From contig JAPDRO010000019.1 of NCBI GenBank assembly GCA_030247885.1, positions 372,001 through 436,000 on the forward strand: DNA of 64,000 nt, written 5' to 3'. A model generated the notes under the pieces. That model searched no databases, was not told the DNA's origin, and was given only the letters and a program-made list of their open reading frames with translations. Origin of the DNA: Taxawa tesnikishii (nom. ined.) (Eukaryota > Ascomycota > Dothideomycetes > Dothideales). The translations under genes and the position numbers were made by a program. Positions 23,470 through 34,183 of the stretch are shown here, one piece after another. Positions within the stretch are counted from its first letter, which is position 1; each line of letters opens with the position of its first letter.

Positions 23470-24984
23470 TCAATAGAAGACGACAGCCATACGTTGGTTG
23501 TTAGACGCAACATCAGGAACACCTGTACCACCAGTCACGTATACCACACCCGCAATAGACTGCTGAGCATCAATGGCCGCCTGATTCGAACCACCCATCC
23601 AGTTGCCCATCGTGCTCGCGATCACTCTCGCGCCGTCACCTCTGATCGTATACGCGGCATCGCTCGCATTGATGGGAAATGTAAAACCGCCGCTGCTGTT
23701 TCGTCCGTCCGTGGAGCTGATGGTTGCGGGACCGTCATTGCCCTGCTCAACGCTGACATCGCCATGGGCAGCGTGATCATTATCTGCAGAGATCTGGAAC
23801 TCGACCCAGGTGGCAGGGATCATGGTACCACGTTGCACCCGGCCCTTGAAGGTGGCGGGAAGACTGACAAAGGCTGTCCCGCCGGCGGCCACGGTCACCC
23901 CTTTGAGCGGGTTATCAAAGTTTGCACCCGCCGTGCTATTGCCGTTCCAGTAATTGTCGTAGAAGTAGTACGTACAATCGGAGCCGGACTCGTTGCTGAG
24001 ATTGATACCTGGGCCGCCATTATCGGGATCGCCTTGGTTCGGCTGAACACTGAAGGACATGAAGATTGCAGAGCCGGATCCACCGGGTAAAAGATTGATA
24101 AGCTGGCCAACTTGAAGATTCTTGGCATCAACACCGGGGTTCGCGGAAAGCACGGCATCAAGGGAAATGCCGAAACGTTGCGAAATGGACCATAACGTGT
24201 CACCAGCTGCGACGACGTAGGTCGGGGAGCCTGCCTGCATGGTTCCGCCCGGCGCATCATCCGGGCGTGCGTCGCCGTCACTGTAAGTTACCATGATGTC
24301 CTTGTTGCCATGGCCGGCGGAGCTCTGAAGCCTTCGTTAGCTTTCCGCTTCATCAAGAGATTCATGGACCAAGGCCACAAGGACCTACCTGAGCGTTGTC
24401 ACTGGACACTCCTGGACTGCCTCCCCAAGCACCAATACCGATATAGGTCTTACCGTCCGCGAACGAACGGACAAAATTTTCCAGATCCGGGTTGTCCTTG
24501 ATGGCGTCGATTCTCACGATGTCGCCATTGCCATCAGTGTGCACGCAATGTGCCAAAGAATCTCGAGCACCTTGGTCGATTTGATGCCAGCGATTGTTGA
24601 GGTCTTGCATAAAGATCGGGTCGCCTTTGCATGTCGATGGATCACCGACTTGCTCGACGGTCATGTTTCCACCAGCTCCGACGATGTTGCTTAGGTCGAT
24701 GAAGTCGTTGCCTGAAAATCACCAACCAGCCTTCTGTCAGCTCCGCGAATATCTATGGGGTGGTTTCTTCTGGACGTACCGCCGGAACCGTTCTTAGTTA
24801 TCTCTGCCTGCTCGCCCTCATGACCATCGTGAAGTGCGATTATGGCGCCGGAGGAACCGTCGGGTGCGTTAATCGAGGATGTCGAGTTGGCTCCAACAAC
24901 CATATTCTGATTGTTGTTCCAGCCATGGACCTCAAATTCTTGGTCATGACCGGACTTGTTATGGATGAAAACTGTATGAGACAT
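23470..24984 (-). CDS. LysM protein with beta-rich N- and C-terminal regions, no signal peptide
   Basis: Three exons on the minus strand: 24984-24780, 24711-24389 and 24324-23470; 460 aa, in phase. One LysM repeat lies at about residues 212-255 (YVVAAGDTLWSISQRFGISL...NLQVGQLINL), a fold that binds N-acetylglucosamine glycans such as chitin or peptidoglycan. It sits between an N-terminal ~175-residue region (starting MSHTVFIHNKSGHDQEFEVH) and a C-terminal ~195-residue region (with CTYYFYDNYWNG and TFKGRVQRGTMIPATWVEF), both beta-strand-like and Gly/Asn/Asp-rich. I do not recognise either flanking family. The N terminus is polar, so no classical secretion signal is seen. Neighbours are a GH128 gene and a second LysM gene, also leaderless. 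Confidence 0.8.
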
Positions 24985-25696
24985 CGTCGTTTTTTTGGCT
25001 CTGAAATGTACTGGATGGGGTTGATGACAAATAGGTCAGTGGCGGCTTAGTGGTTGGTGTGTCTGATGCGATACTATGCTTCTTGCTTGGTCCTTGCGCA
25101 CCATCTTATAGCTGTGGAACACGGCACCATTCAACCCGACTGACACGGTCGCGTAGAGCGGTGGACAATTGTGCTTACCTTTCCTCAGCTGTGCTGTGTC
25201 CGCAAGTGGTTCCAGCCGCAGTCAGGCAGCCCATCGCCTGAATGCGCGGTGGCGCATTGGACAGCACTGCCATTGTCATGGAAAACTCCAGCCCTGTCGA
25301 AGCGGTACAGGTCAGAATGGTAGAGAGTACATCTTGCCATGGGCTCTGTTCCTCCGTATTGCATTATGCGTTCTGCGGGGCTGAGCTGTGAGAGCAATGC
25401 CCCGATGCTTCGCATTCGTCCGAATTCCTGGGCTTCTGCATACCAGTCTTGGCCATAGCGTGATCAGGACATCAGGTCAATAACAGTCTCTCACATTTGT
25501 TTTGGTATTACCTCAGCTTGGCCACCCTAAGCGATATGTGGTTTGACTACTGTGAGAGTAGTACAAAAGCTGGTGTCCGCTCCCAAGTCACTCTCCGAAC
25601 ACACGCCCTCCTGCCTCCTGGAGCAATAGCAACCTCGATCCACAACACACTTCTGTCTGAACATATCTCAACCATTGTTTCGATCTCCACACTACA
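24985..25696. promoter_or_regulatory. Divergent intergenic region, LysM gene / GH128 gene
   Basis: 712 bp between divergent start codons. No gene recognised. Position suggests promoters for both. Confidence 0.4.
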
Positions 25697-26437
25697 ATGA
25701 CTAAGAAGCGTTGCCTCCTATGGGACTGGACCAACACTCAAGGTGTCCCGCAGGCCATGGAGACCGTCAATTTCAACGGTCCGATCTCTTCCGTCAGTAA
25801 CTGGAACACTTGGGTTCCTCCCGAGCTGAAAGGACGCGCTTCCTTCCGCCCGATGGTGCACCTTGAAGCCCAGCTGACCGGCGACGACTGGAACCGCATT
25901 TTTACCACCGATCAACCCATCATTCACTTCTTCAACGAACCAGAGCGCGCAGGCATCACCCCCGAGCGCGCCGCCGACGTTTGGAACCAGCAGATGCTCC
26001 CGCTGCGCTGGAACCAGGGCAAGAAGCTCGTCGGTCCATCTTGTTCCAACGACCAAATCGGACAAGACTGGATTAATCGATGGATGCAGCTTGTCGCTGC
26101 GAACCCACCTGACTATTTGGGCCTTCACTATTATGGCACAGATGGCAATGCGATGATCGCGTTCCTGCAGCAGATGCATGAGCGATATCCCAATGTTCCG
26201 ATCATTGTCTCGGAATGGGCTTCGATCTCGCGCAACTACATGGACGTGTTAGGGATGACTGTTCAGCTTGCAAATTTCATGGATGGGCAGGACTGGATCT
26301 TTGAGTACGGGTTGTTTGGTTGTATGAGGCAGCCTGCGGACGATTTCGTAAGCCCGGCTGCGCAGCTCATGAACCCTGATGGAAGTTTTACGGATTTGAT
26401 GTGGAAGTACATGTCTGATGTTCCGATGCACTTCTAA
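25697..26437 (+). CDS. GH128-type endo-beta-1,3-glucanase (Asl1-like core), no signal peptide
   Basis: Single exon, 246 aa. Catalytic-core landmarks of glycoside hydrolase family 128: LLWDWTNTQG near the N terminus, HFFNEPERAG (probable acid/base Glu), YLGLHYYGTD and IIVSEWASIS (probable nucleophile Glu). The end FTDLMWKYMSD is also typical. Secreted GH128 members cleave beta-1,3-glucan. This one starts MTKKRCLLWDW with no signal peptide or linker, so it is cytosolic or exported by another route. Length matches the bare catalytic domain. It lies between two LysM genes that also lack signal peptides. Confidence 0.88.
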   Translation: MTKKRCLLWDWTNTQGVPQAMETVNFNGPISSVSNWNTWVPPELKGRASFRPMVHLEAQLTGDDWNRIFTTDQPIIHFFNEPERAGITPERAADVWNQQMLPLRWNQGKKLVGPSCSNDQIGQDWINRWMQLVAANPPDYLGLHYYGTDGNAMIAFLQQMHERYPNVPIIVSEWASISRNYMDVLGMTVQLANFMDGQDWIFEYGLFGCMRQPADDFVSPAAQLMNPDGSFTDLMWKYMSDVPMHF

Positions 26438-27516
26438 GGTGAAAAACCCTGGCAGGAATGGTATCTCCGGGGTTCGCGAAGCGGTAGATGGCTTGCTCGT
26501 TGGCGTTTTTGTACTCTGCGTTTCCTTTTTCTTCTTTCTGTTTTCATTTCTGATGTACACCGCGGTCATGGAATGCACCGTCTTACTCTTAACTCTACAT
26601 GACCGCTCATCGGCAACGGATCCGTCCAATATTGGCTTTCAAGAACAGGTCCTCGACTTGATGGTCTAGACTAGACAGCCTTACAGCCCTACGAATTGAT
26701 CAGACAACGAAGGATGGATCTCAAAGCCATCCGCGATCTATGTAAGAGAGATGCATTCAGATTGAGTTCGTGTATCTAGGCCAGGGGAACGGCCTCCCAC
26801 CTGCTGCACCACGCGGGCTTGCAGGGCTGAGTACGTCAGTAAGCAGGCAACATCCGTGTAACCATTCAACTTCCGCAAGCCAATACTTCAACAAGCATGC
26901 CTTGCTGTGCCTTGTTGCGTAGCAGCATGCATGGCGCAATAGCAGTTCCTCTTGTCGGCCGCCAGCGATTGAGGCTGACGTTCGAACAAAAGCCCCACAT
27001 GTCTCAGCTGAACAAAAACATAACCGCAGGGTGCTCAGAAGGGAGAACTATTTCACCGATCGATCCGTTACACGGCTATCTAAAGCCTCTGTTGTCAGTT
27101 CCGCCCGCCTCTAGGCGAGGCGTCCAAAGCAAGGCAAAGCAGCATCGCGCTCGAGAATAGGCAACGTGCAACACCACACTGTCTTACTGATACGAGCGGT
27201 TCCAGACGCCCCTCCGCAAGATGTGGCGATGACAGAAGTCGCGAGCTAGACCTGGAGTGCAATGGCAGTAGGCAGTTGAACTGCTGGCAATTTGCGAAGG
27301 AGATGAGCAAACAACGGACATTCAGCCTGAATTGCTGAGGGCGCAGGCAACTAGGCCTCGCACAAGACGCCCCGTTATGCGATATATAGAGAGGACCTAC
27401 CTCGCATCGAAACACACTTCTCCCATCGACTTCTCCCATCGACATCTCCACGCTCTCCAGTCTCGTCTCGTCTTCATCATCAGCACCTCGCCCAAAGTCG
27501 AATATATCTCAGCACT
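26438..27516. other. Intergenic region between GH128 and LysM-transglycosylase genes
   Basis: 1,079 bp without a recognised gene. The last 150 bp (C/T-rich, with TATATAGAG near 27382) look like a promoter. Short frames on both strands have no motifs. Confidence 0.4.
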
Positions 27517-28280
27517 ATGAGCTACACAATCCAATCCGGGGACACATTCTGGTCTATCTCCCAAAAGCTGGACATGTCAGTCGATTTCCTGCAACTCGCC
27601 AACCCTGGCGTCAGCCCTGCCACCCTGCAAATTGGTCAGATCATCAATGTCCCCGGCGGCAATGCACCAGCATCTGCTGGTTCAGGCTACGCTCAATACG
27701 GCGGACCTGCATCTGCGTTCCCAGATCCACGCCAATGGGCGAGCTACGACACCCTGTGGCAGCAAAACAGCCGTCTGATGAAGTTCCACGACTCGGATGT
27801 GGAGATCGGAATGATCAAATCAGCCATCGAAGCTGTTGCAGCCGAGTCCGGTATCGATGTCCGAGTCATTTTGTGCATCATCGTGCAGGAATCCGGTGGT
27901 AACGTTCGCGTGCAATCCGTAAGTTCACCTTCCCGTCCCTCCTCACTGTCCAGAGGACCACAGAGGATTTTGACTGGGGACAGACCACCAACGGCGTCAA
28001 CAACCCCGGCCTGATGCAATCCCACAATGGCGTCTCATTCGACCCATCTGATCCAGCTGGCAGCATCCTCCAGATGGTCAGAGATGGTACTGAAGGCACA
28101 CCTTTCGGTGCTGGACTGAGGCAACTGTACGCCCAGCATGGGAACTACTATGCTGCGTTCCGCGCGTACAACTCGGGTTCGGTCAACCAGAGCGATCTGA
28201 ATGATCCGGTTGGAGCTACTGGATCATATATCAGGGATGCGGCGAACAGGCTGATGGGACATGTTTGGGATGGTATGTAG
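27517..28280 (+). CDS. LysM plus lytic-transglycosylase (SLT, GH23-like) protein, no signal peptide
   Basis: Two exons, 27517-27918 and 27984-28280 (GTAAGT..CAG), 232 aa. LysM occupies residues ~2-46 (YTIQSGDTFWSISQKLDMSV...LQIGQIINV). After a short Gly/Ala/Pro linker, residues ~90-232 show the lysozyme-like transglycosylase signatures in order: IVQESGGN (probable catalytic Glu125), NPGLMQS (142-147) and AYNSGSVN (195-202). Bacterial homologues cut peptidoglycan. LysM could hold the enzyme on peptidoglycan or chitin. The protein starts MSYTIQSGD, so no signal peptide exists. The spliceosomal intron inside the catalytic domain shows it is a fungal gene and not bacterial contamination. Confidence 0.85.
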
Positions 28281-28680
28281 ATTTCTATGAGTGGGGGTGT
28301 TCTGTCTGGCAGGGTAGGGTAGGCGTTGCTTGTATTCTTTTCGTTACGTTCCACGTCGGCGTCTTCCTTTGCCCAATGTTGAACGAGTGTGAGGTTCTGT
28401 TGAGGGTGCCCTCAACCCACCGGACATAATCGAGAAGCCGGTGGTATAGCTAAGCCAGGCACGTGGGGTAGACGAGAAGCGGGAGATCGTCTCCGCCCCA
28501 CAACCTTAAAGCTTAGTCGAGATGGCCCTGAAAAGCACACAGGAGAGAAGGCGATCATCTGAAGGTACCTGCACCTGCTCGACTTTTGCGACACTCCTCC
28601 CTCTGCCGCGTGTTGACCATGTAGCGCGACATAATCATCAGTAGCCTTGTATCGCTCTGGAAGCATTTCACACCGCAGTC
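28281..28680. other. Intergenic region, no gene recognised
   Basis: 400 bp between the LysM-transglycosylase gene and UBP8 on the same strand. Confidence 0.4.
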
Positions 28681-30480
28681 ATGGACGCGGCGACGACCTC
28701 AGCCACCGTTACATCTCCGAAGCTCACTAAGAAACCCTCGTTAGGGGACATACGTCTCGCTGGACTGCCGACTAGGTCTATCTACGGATGCGGTAGGCCG
28801 TGAGATGCATAGCCTGCTGCATTTGTACAGAAACTGACGTTTCCGAAGAGCATGTCAAGGGCCTCCTCGAGAACGCTCGTCCGCAGGCTCTCGAAAAGTA
28901 CACTCGCCTGATACAGACGATTCGTAATGGCGCCAACATCGCCCCCATATACCGAAATCGACATCCTCGATAACACATAGAGCCACGTATCTGTGCCTGC
29001 AATGTCCGAATGTAGCTACGTCCGAGGATCGTGGCCAGCATAAGAAAGACCATTTGTTCTGTAAGAGCACGCGCGAGACGTTCATTGGGAGAACATACAC
29101 TCACAGAACATGAAGCTGTTGAGTCGAGTCATGGCTACCTGTACTGCAACGAATGTCGAGACTTCGTATATGACCCAACGTTTGAAGAGATACGGACACA
29201 ATCAGGTAATGTTTGCTGCTTTCATCCTGCTATGCTTGGGACATGCATATTTACCCCACGACACAGGTAAAAAGCGCAAGTTGTCCGCATACATCTCCGA
29301 TGTCGACAGCAAACTCATCAGCGCCAACTCCCTGGCGAACCCGTGTCGAGCACGGGGTCTTCGCGGTCTATACAATATGGGTCAAACCTGCTTCATGTCC
29401 GTAGTGTTGCAGTCTCTGATCCACAACCCGTTCATCCGGGCCTACTACCTCGCCGAATCACACCGATCCTCCGACTGCGAGCGCGAATCCTGCACCTCGT
29501 GCGCCCTCGACGACATCTTCACCGAATTCCACAGCGTAGAAAAAGCCGAAGGCTACGGCGCAGTCGCCATGCTGCAAGCGTCCTGGAAAGGCGGCGGCAG
29601 TCTCGCCGGATACCAGCAGCAGGACGCGCACGAGTATCTGCAATTCATCCTGAACTCGCTGCACTCTGCAAACACAGAGGACGAAGAAAAGGAGAATCAG
29701 AAAGCAGAAGACTGCGATTGCGTGATCCACCAGACGTTCTGTGGGCTCCTGCGCAGCACGGTCACGTGTTCGAAATGCAAGAACGTGACGACGGCGGTAG
29801 ATCCCTTCATGGACTTATCGCTCGACCTGAAGGACCAGAACAACAAACCAACAAACCACTCTGTCAAGAAGAAACTCGATTTCGGCGGTAAAGACGGCAA
29901 AGACGGCAAAGCGAACAGTGCCAACGGTGCCGGGGCCCTCGCCATCGAGTTGACCGAGTGTCTGGACCGCTTCACGAGCGCCGAAGCGCTTCTCGCGACG
30001 GACTACAAGTGCACGGCGTGCGACAGCCAGCAAAACGCCACGAAGCGCATGAGTCTCTCGCGTCTGCCGCCCGTGCTCCCAATCCACCTGAAGCGCTTCT
30101 CGCACTCCAAGTCCTCGTCCTCGTCCGTGAAGCTCGACGATAGGGTCAAGTACCCAACAACGTTGGATCTGCGACCGTACACGAGCAAGAAGAACCCCTC
30201 CAAGAACTCGGACAAGAAATCCGAAGCCAACGGTGCCCCCGCGAACGGTAAGGTGGAGGGTGGCAATGGCGGTGGGTTCGCGAAGCCGATCTATGAGTTA
30301 AGCAGCGTGATCGTGCACAAGGGGAAGATGGATAGTGGGCATTATGTCAGCTATGCCAGGATCGAGGATGAGTGGTTCTTGTTCGATGACAGTAAGGTTG
30401 TCCTTGTCGACGAGAGGGAGGTGTTGAACACGGAGCCGTACATGCTGTTCTACATCATCAGGGAGTTCGATGCTGAATGA
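28681..30480 (+). CDS. UBP8: SAGA-type histone H2B deubiquitinase Ubp8
   Basis: Four exons: 28681-28792, 28831-29060, 29116-29205 and 29267-30480; about 548 aa. An N-terminal zinc-finger UBP domain (YLCLQCPN...H...SSHGYLYCNECRDFVYD) is followed by the ubiquitin-specific protease domain. The Cys box is GLYNMGQTCFMSVVLQSL, then YQQQDAHEY and CxxC pairs (CSKCKN, CTAC). The His box is VHKGKMDSGHYVSYAR, then EWFLFDDSKV. Ubp8 removes ubiquitin from H2B within SAGA. Exon 2 has one frame break: C5 at 28942-28946 where six give IAPHIPKS... and connect to the zinc finger. With it all exons join in phase. The usual N-terminal GC(x)HVKGLLE motif appears as EEHVKGLLEN. Confidence 0.9.
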
Positions 30481-30704
30481 AGCGGCGTTGGAATCTGTTG
30501 GCGTTGAGTTCTGCACGAGGAGAGGGGTTTTGACGGCGGAGCTTCTTGTGGTGCATTACGAGGATCAGGGCGAATGGGGGCATTGTGGACTTCTAATAGG
30601 CCACGGATGGCGTTACTGAGGGAAAAGGTAGGAAATGGTATTGTAGCATATGTACAGTAGACCAGGCGGCGGGCGTCTTTTTATTTTTGCCTCGATGTAG
30701 CCGT

Positions 30705-32174
30705 CTATTGGTCGTCGATGACGTGCAAATACTTCTTCTCTTCCCTCTTCTCCCGCTCGGTCATTGGTGGCAGGTCGTAGTAAGCCGAGCTTCTGTAGTG
30801 TTGCTGTGAATGGTAATGTAAGCATTCGGGCGTGGTACATTCTCCCTCGCAACACTGAATACGGTCTACTTACCAAGTACTTGAAGGTGAATTTTGCAAT
30901 GTCACCAGGCTCCATGTCAAGGTCCTTGAAAGTCTTTGCGTTCTTGTCAATGACTTGGTCCAGGAACTCCCTCCTGATTTCGTCTGCGCTCGTTGTTGGC
31001 CACCACAGAGCCTTGTTCAGAATGGTTGCGATTGGCTCCATAATCCGCCTCGGCACGTTGATGTGCCGTCTGTGCTTGAGGATTTCGCGGTCGACCATCT
31101 GGCTGATATCCGCCATGCTGTACTCCTTGGGGCCGTAAAGCTCGTAAGTCTCACCGGCAGTGTTATCGTCGTAGAGCATCTTCTCAAGCGCAGTCCCGAC
31201 GTCAATGACGTGAACTGGGCGGAAGCGCTGCTGCAGGTGGTTGGACGTGATCACGTTGTTGACGCCTGCAAGACGGTGAAGAAGCCTGTCCTCGAATCCG
31301 AACATAGGTGCGGGGCGCACAATCGTCGTCTCGGGGAAGATTTCACGAACGACCTTCTCGCCCTGGGCCTTGGTGCGGTAGAACTCAGATGGGGAGTCCT
31401 CGAGCGCAGAGTGCGACGAGACGTGGACAAAGCGGTCGACGTCGTACTTTGCAACGGCATCAGCAATACGGCGCGCGCCCTCCACGTGCACGTCCTCCAG
31501 GTCGAAGTTCTTCGTAGGGTAGTCGCGGCCAATCAAATTGTAAACAATATCAGAGTGACGGACGGACTCCTCGATCGAGGCAGTGTTGCGGAGGTCCATC
31601 TCCTAGATAGCTGTCAGAACCACCCCTTGCAACCAAGAACAACGCAGGTGGCGTACCAGAAAGACGACACGTCCAAGATCACCAGAAACCTTGAGGTGTC
31701 GCTTGGCCATGGCCTCTCTGTAGGGCACCACAACCGTGGATCCTGTCCGTGCTATAACCAAGTTATCAGCCTATTATTCCTGTCCCTCTTTTCTTTTCTT
31801 TTCTTTTTCTCATTCATACCGAGGCGGTTGACGATGTAGCGACCGAGGAAACCAGTGGCACCAAAAACTGTAGCAGTGTGGCCTTTGTCGCAGTGTCAGC
31901 GTGCGTCTCATAGTACGGGCGTATGGTATGCGAACCTCCAGAAGACGACCTACAAAGCAAATCAGCCAACAGTTTTCAAAGGATTCCAGTACATGGATAC
32001 GGACCTTCCACCAGAGATTCTGATAATTGGCTTGCCCGTCCTGGTGATTGCAATATCCTGTACGCTTCTCCGGCTTTGGCGCGACACAGATTTGGGACCG
32101 GCGGCGGCCAGAGAGGCGCCAGACCTGCACAACTGCCTGTGCAAGGCGACAGTCTGGCTACCAAGGGCGGACAT
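30705..32174 (-). CDS. NADH:ubiquinone oxidoreductase 40 kDa subunit (NDUFA9 / NUO-40)
   Basis: Six exons on the minus strand: 32174-32005, 31949-31936, 31882-31820, 31751-31657, 31602-30874 and 30803-30705; total 389 aa, exactly in phase. Complex I accessory subunit in the mitochondrial inner membrane with an NAD(P)-binding fold: TATVFGATGFLGRYIVNRL, DIVYNLIGRDYPTKNF, FVHVSSHSALEDSPSEFYRTKAQGE is the SDR-like segment. N-terminal residues rich in A/S/R serve as presequence. The C terminus YYDLPPMTE...VIDDQ matches fungal homologues. Exon 2 is only 14 nt and supplies SSSG in GGRSSSGGHTATVFG. Divergent from RPN9 with 278 bp between starts. No frame break. Confidence 0.94.
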
Positions 32175-32452
32175 GGTGGGCTGAAGTGAAGATGTGTGTG
32201 TATAGTGTCGTCAGCGCTGCAGTTACAGAGCACTGGTAGTCGGGATTGGAGATGGAAAGTTCCGTGCGGCTCTGCCTTCTGCCTTCCCCAAGCTTCGCGT
32301 CTGAGCTCGCCGCGTCGTCCATCATCATCGCCATCACCGCCCTTGACTTATCTTCACACGACCTCCTGCTTCTGCGGTCACCACATCTGCCACCCTTCTC
32401 CGGTACAAGAACCAGATCCCCGTCATACAGGAACAAGTCTCGCTCGCCAAGA
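32175..32452. promoter_or_regulatory. Divergent promoter, NUO-40 / RPN9
   Basis: 278 bp between two housekeeping start codons on opposite strands. C/T-rich toward RPN9. No individual site named. Confidence 0.5.
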
Positions 32453-33651
32453 ATGGATGTCGATACGATACCAAACTTCATTGCGGACCAGCGCGATAAC
32501 GCTCCAGACGAACTCCAACACTACTTCCTCTCTTTCGAAGATTTCTGGGAGAGGAAGCTCTGGCACGAACTGACGGATTCTTTGGTTGAGTTCTTCCAGC
32601 AAGATCAGAGTGCATCGCAACGGTTACCACTCTACAACACTTTCATCAAGAGCTTCGCCGAGAAGATCAACCAACTCAAGCTCGTGACCCTTGGTCTCAG
32701 TGCAGCAACACAGTGCAAGGGTGGGTCATGTTGCTAACATGGTACCGATGTGCAGAACTGATTGGTGTCAAAGATGACCAGGAGCGTTTCGACTTTCTTA
32801 CAACCCTTGCGGACAGCGTGAATAAGCCGGGATCACAAGACGCCTTCGTGTACGCAAAAACTGCGGTAGCAAGCGTCGAGTTGCAACTGAACAAGTTCGA
32901 TGAGGCGCGGAAAGACCTGGATACATGCGAGCAGATTCTGGATACATTCGACTCGGTGGAGAACGTGGTGCATGCCTCCTTCTACCGCGTAAGCGCAAAC
33001 TACTACCAGGCCAAGCACGACTTCGCCCCCTACTACCGGACCACACTCCTCTACCTCGCATGTATCGACCTGGACTCTCTCACACTCGAGGAGCGTCAGC
33101 GCCTCGCCTACGACCTCTCAATCGCTGCGCTTGTTTCCGACTCCATCTACAACTTCGGTGAGCTGTTGCTGCACCCTATTCTCGACTCCCTCAAGGACAC
33201 CCCACACTCCTGGCTACGCGATCTGCTGATCGCTTTCAACCGGGGCGACCTGAAGGCCTACGACGTGCTCGCGGCGCATATGGGCAAGAACGACCTGCTT
33301 AAAGAGCATCAAATGTTCCTGTACCAGAAGATCAGTCTCTCCGCGCTGACGGAGACCGTCTTCAGACGCCCGCCTCATGACAGAGCCATGACGTTCCAGT
33401 ACATCTCCGAGGAGACCAAGGTCCAGCCAAACGAGATCGAGCACCTGATCATGAAGGCGCTGAGTCTGGGTCTGCTGCGTGGCACCATCGATCAGGTCGC
33501 GGAAATCGCTAGAATATCGTGGGTGCAGCCCAAGGTTTTGGACAAGGGCCAGATCGAGGGCATGAGGGAGAGGCTGAAGGAGTGGGACGAGGGCGTCAAC
33601 AAGTTGGGCAACTGGATCGAGGGCGCTGGAAGGGACGTCTGGGCGGTATGA
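32453..33651 (+). CDS. RPN9: 26S proteasome regulatory lid subunit Rpn9 (PSMD13)
   Basis: Two exons, 32453-32720 and 32774-33651; 381 aa, the family length. The 53-nt intron (GTGGGT..AAAG) gives QCKDDQERFDFL, matching homologues better than the earlier CAG at 32753-32755. The ATG at 32453 (MDVDTIPNFIADQRD) is chosen over an in-phase upstream ATG in the leader. TPR-like helices are followed by a C-terminal PCI domain (ISLSALTETVFRRP, EIEHLIMKALSLGLLRGTID). Rpn9 is a scaffold subunit of the proteasome lid, near Rpn10. No frame break. Confidence 0.94.
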
Positions 33652-34183
33652 GAGGTGAACATTGCATGACGCTGCATAGCATCTGCACTGAACAGAGAGG
33701 AACGCTTTGGCGTCTGAGCACGACAGACGCAAACCGAAGGCGCAAACAGGCCCTGCGTACCACATCGTCTTGGGATGCGCTCCGGTCGAAGACCGTGATG
33801 GCGTTCTCCGACTGTGACCATAGAGGACGAAAGAAATGCTAGAACTGTAATATGTATATCAATCACAGCAAGAGGTTATGACTGTGCTGCAAAACTCGTT
33901 GTCTGTGGGTTCACGTTTGTGTGTCTGATAGTGCTTTCTGCTGGACCGAATGCGGTTAGACATTCCCTTTTCGGCAACGAGCCGGGCGGTCTTGGCAGGG
34001 CTAGAACGAATCACGTCAGTCAGGGAATTCGGCGCGCGAGCTGAAGCGTTCGGCGAGTGGATTGTTTCGTAGCGCGACACGTCCTGCTTGTGTTTGTGAA
34101 GATTCTTATCCCTCAAAGGTACTTAAGTGTGTTTGTTCGAGTCGGAGTGCTGCCGAGCTAGTCAATTGACCGTGGAGCAGACA
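33652..34183. other. Intergenic region, no gene recognised
   Basis: 532 bp between RPN9 and the carrier gene, same strand. Confidence 0.4.

Noticed and set aside
30955-31839. 294-codon plus-strand frame
   Set aside because: Antisense shadow of NUO-40, crossing its exons and introns without regard to splice sites.
32721-32755. 35-nt intron in RPN9
   Set aside because: Shorter than usual, and the next AG at 32773 gives the conserved text QCKDDQERFDFL with a 53-nt intron.
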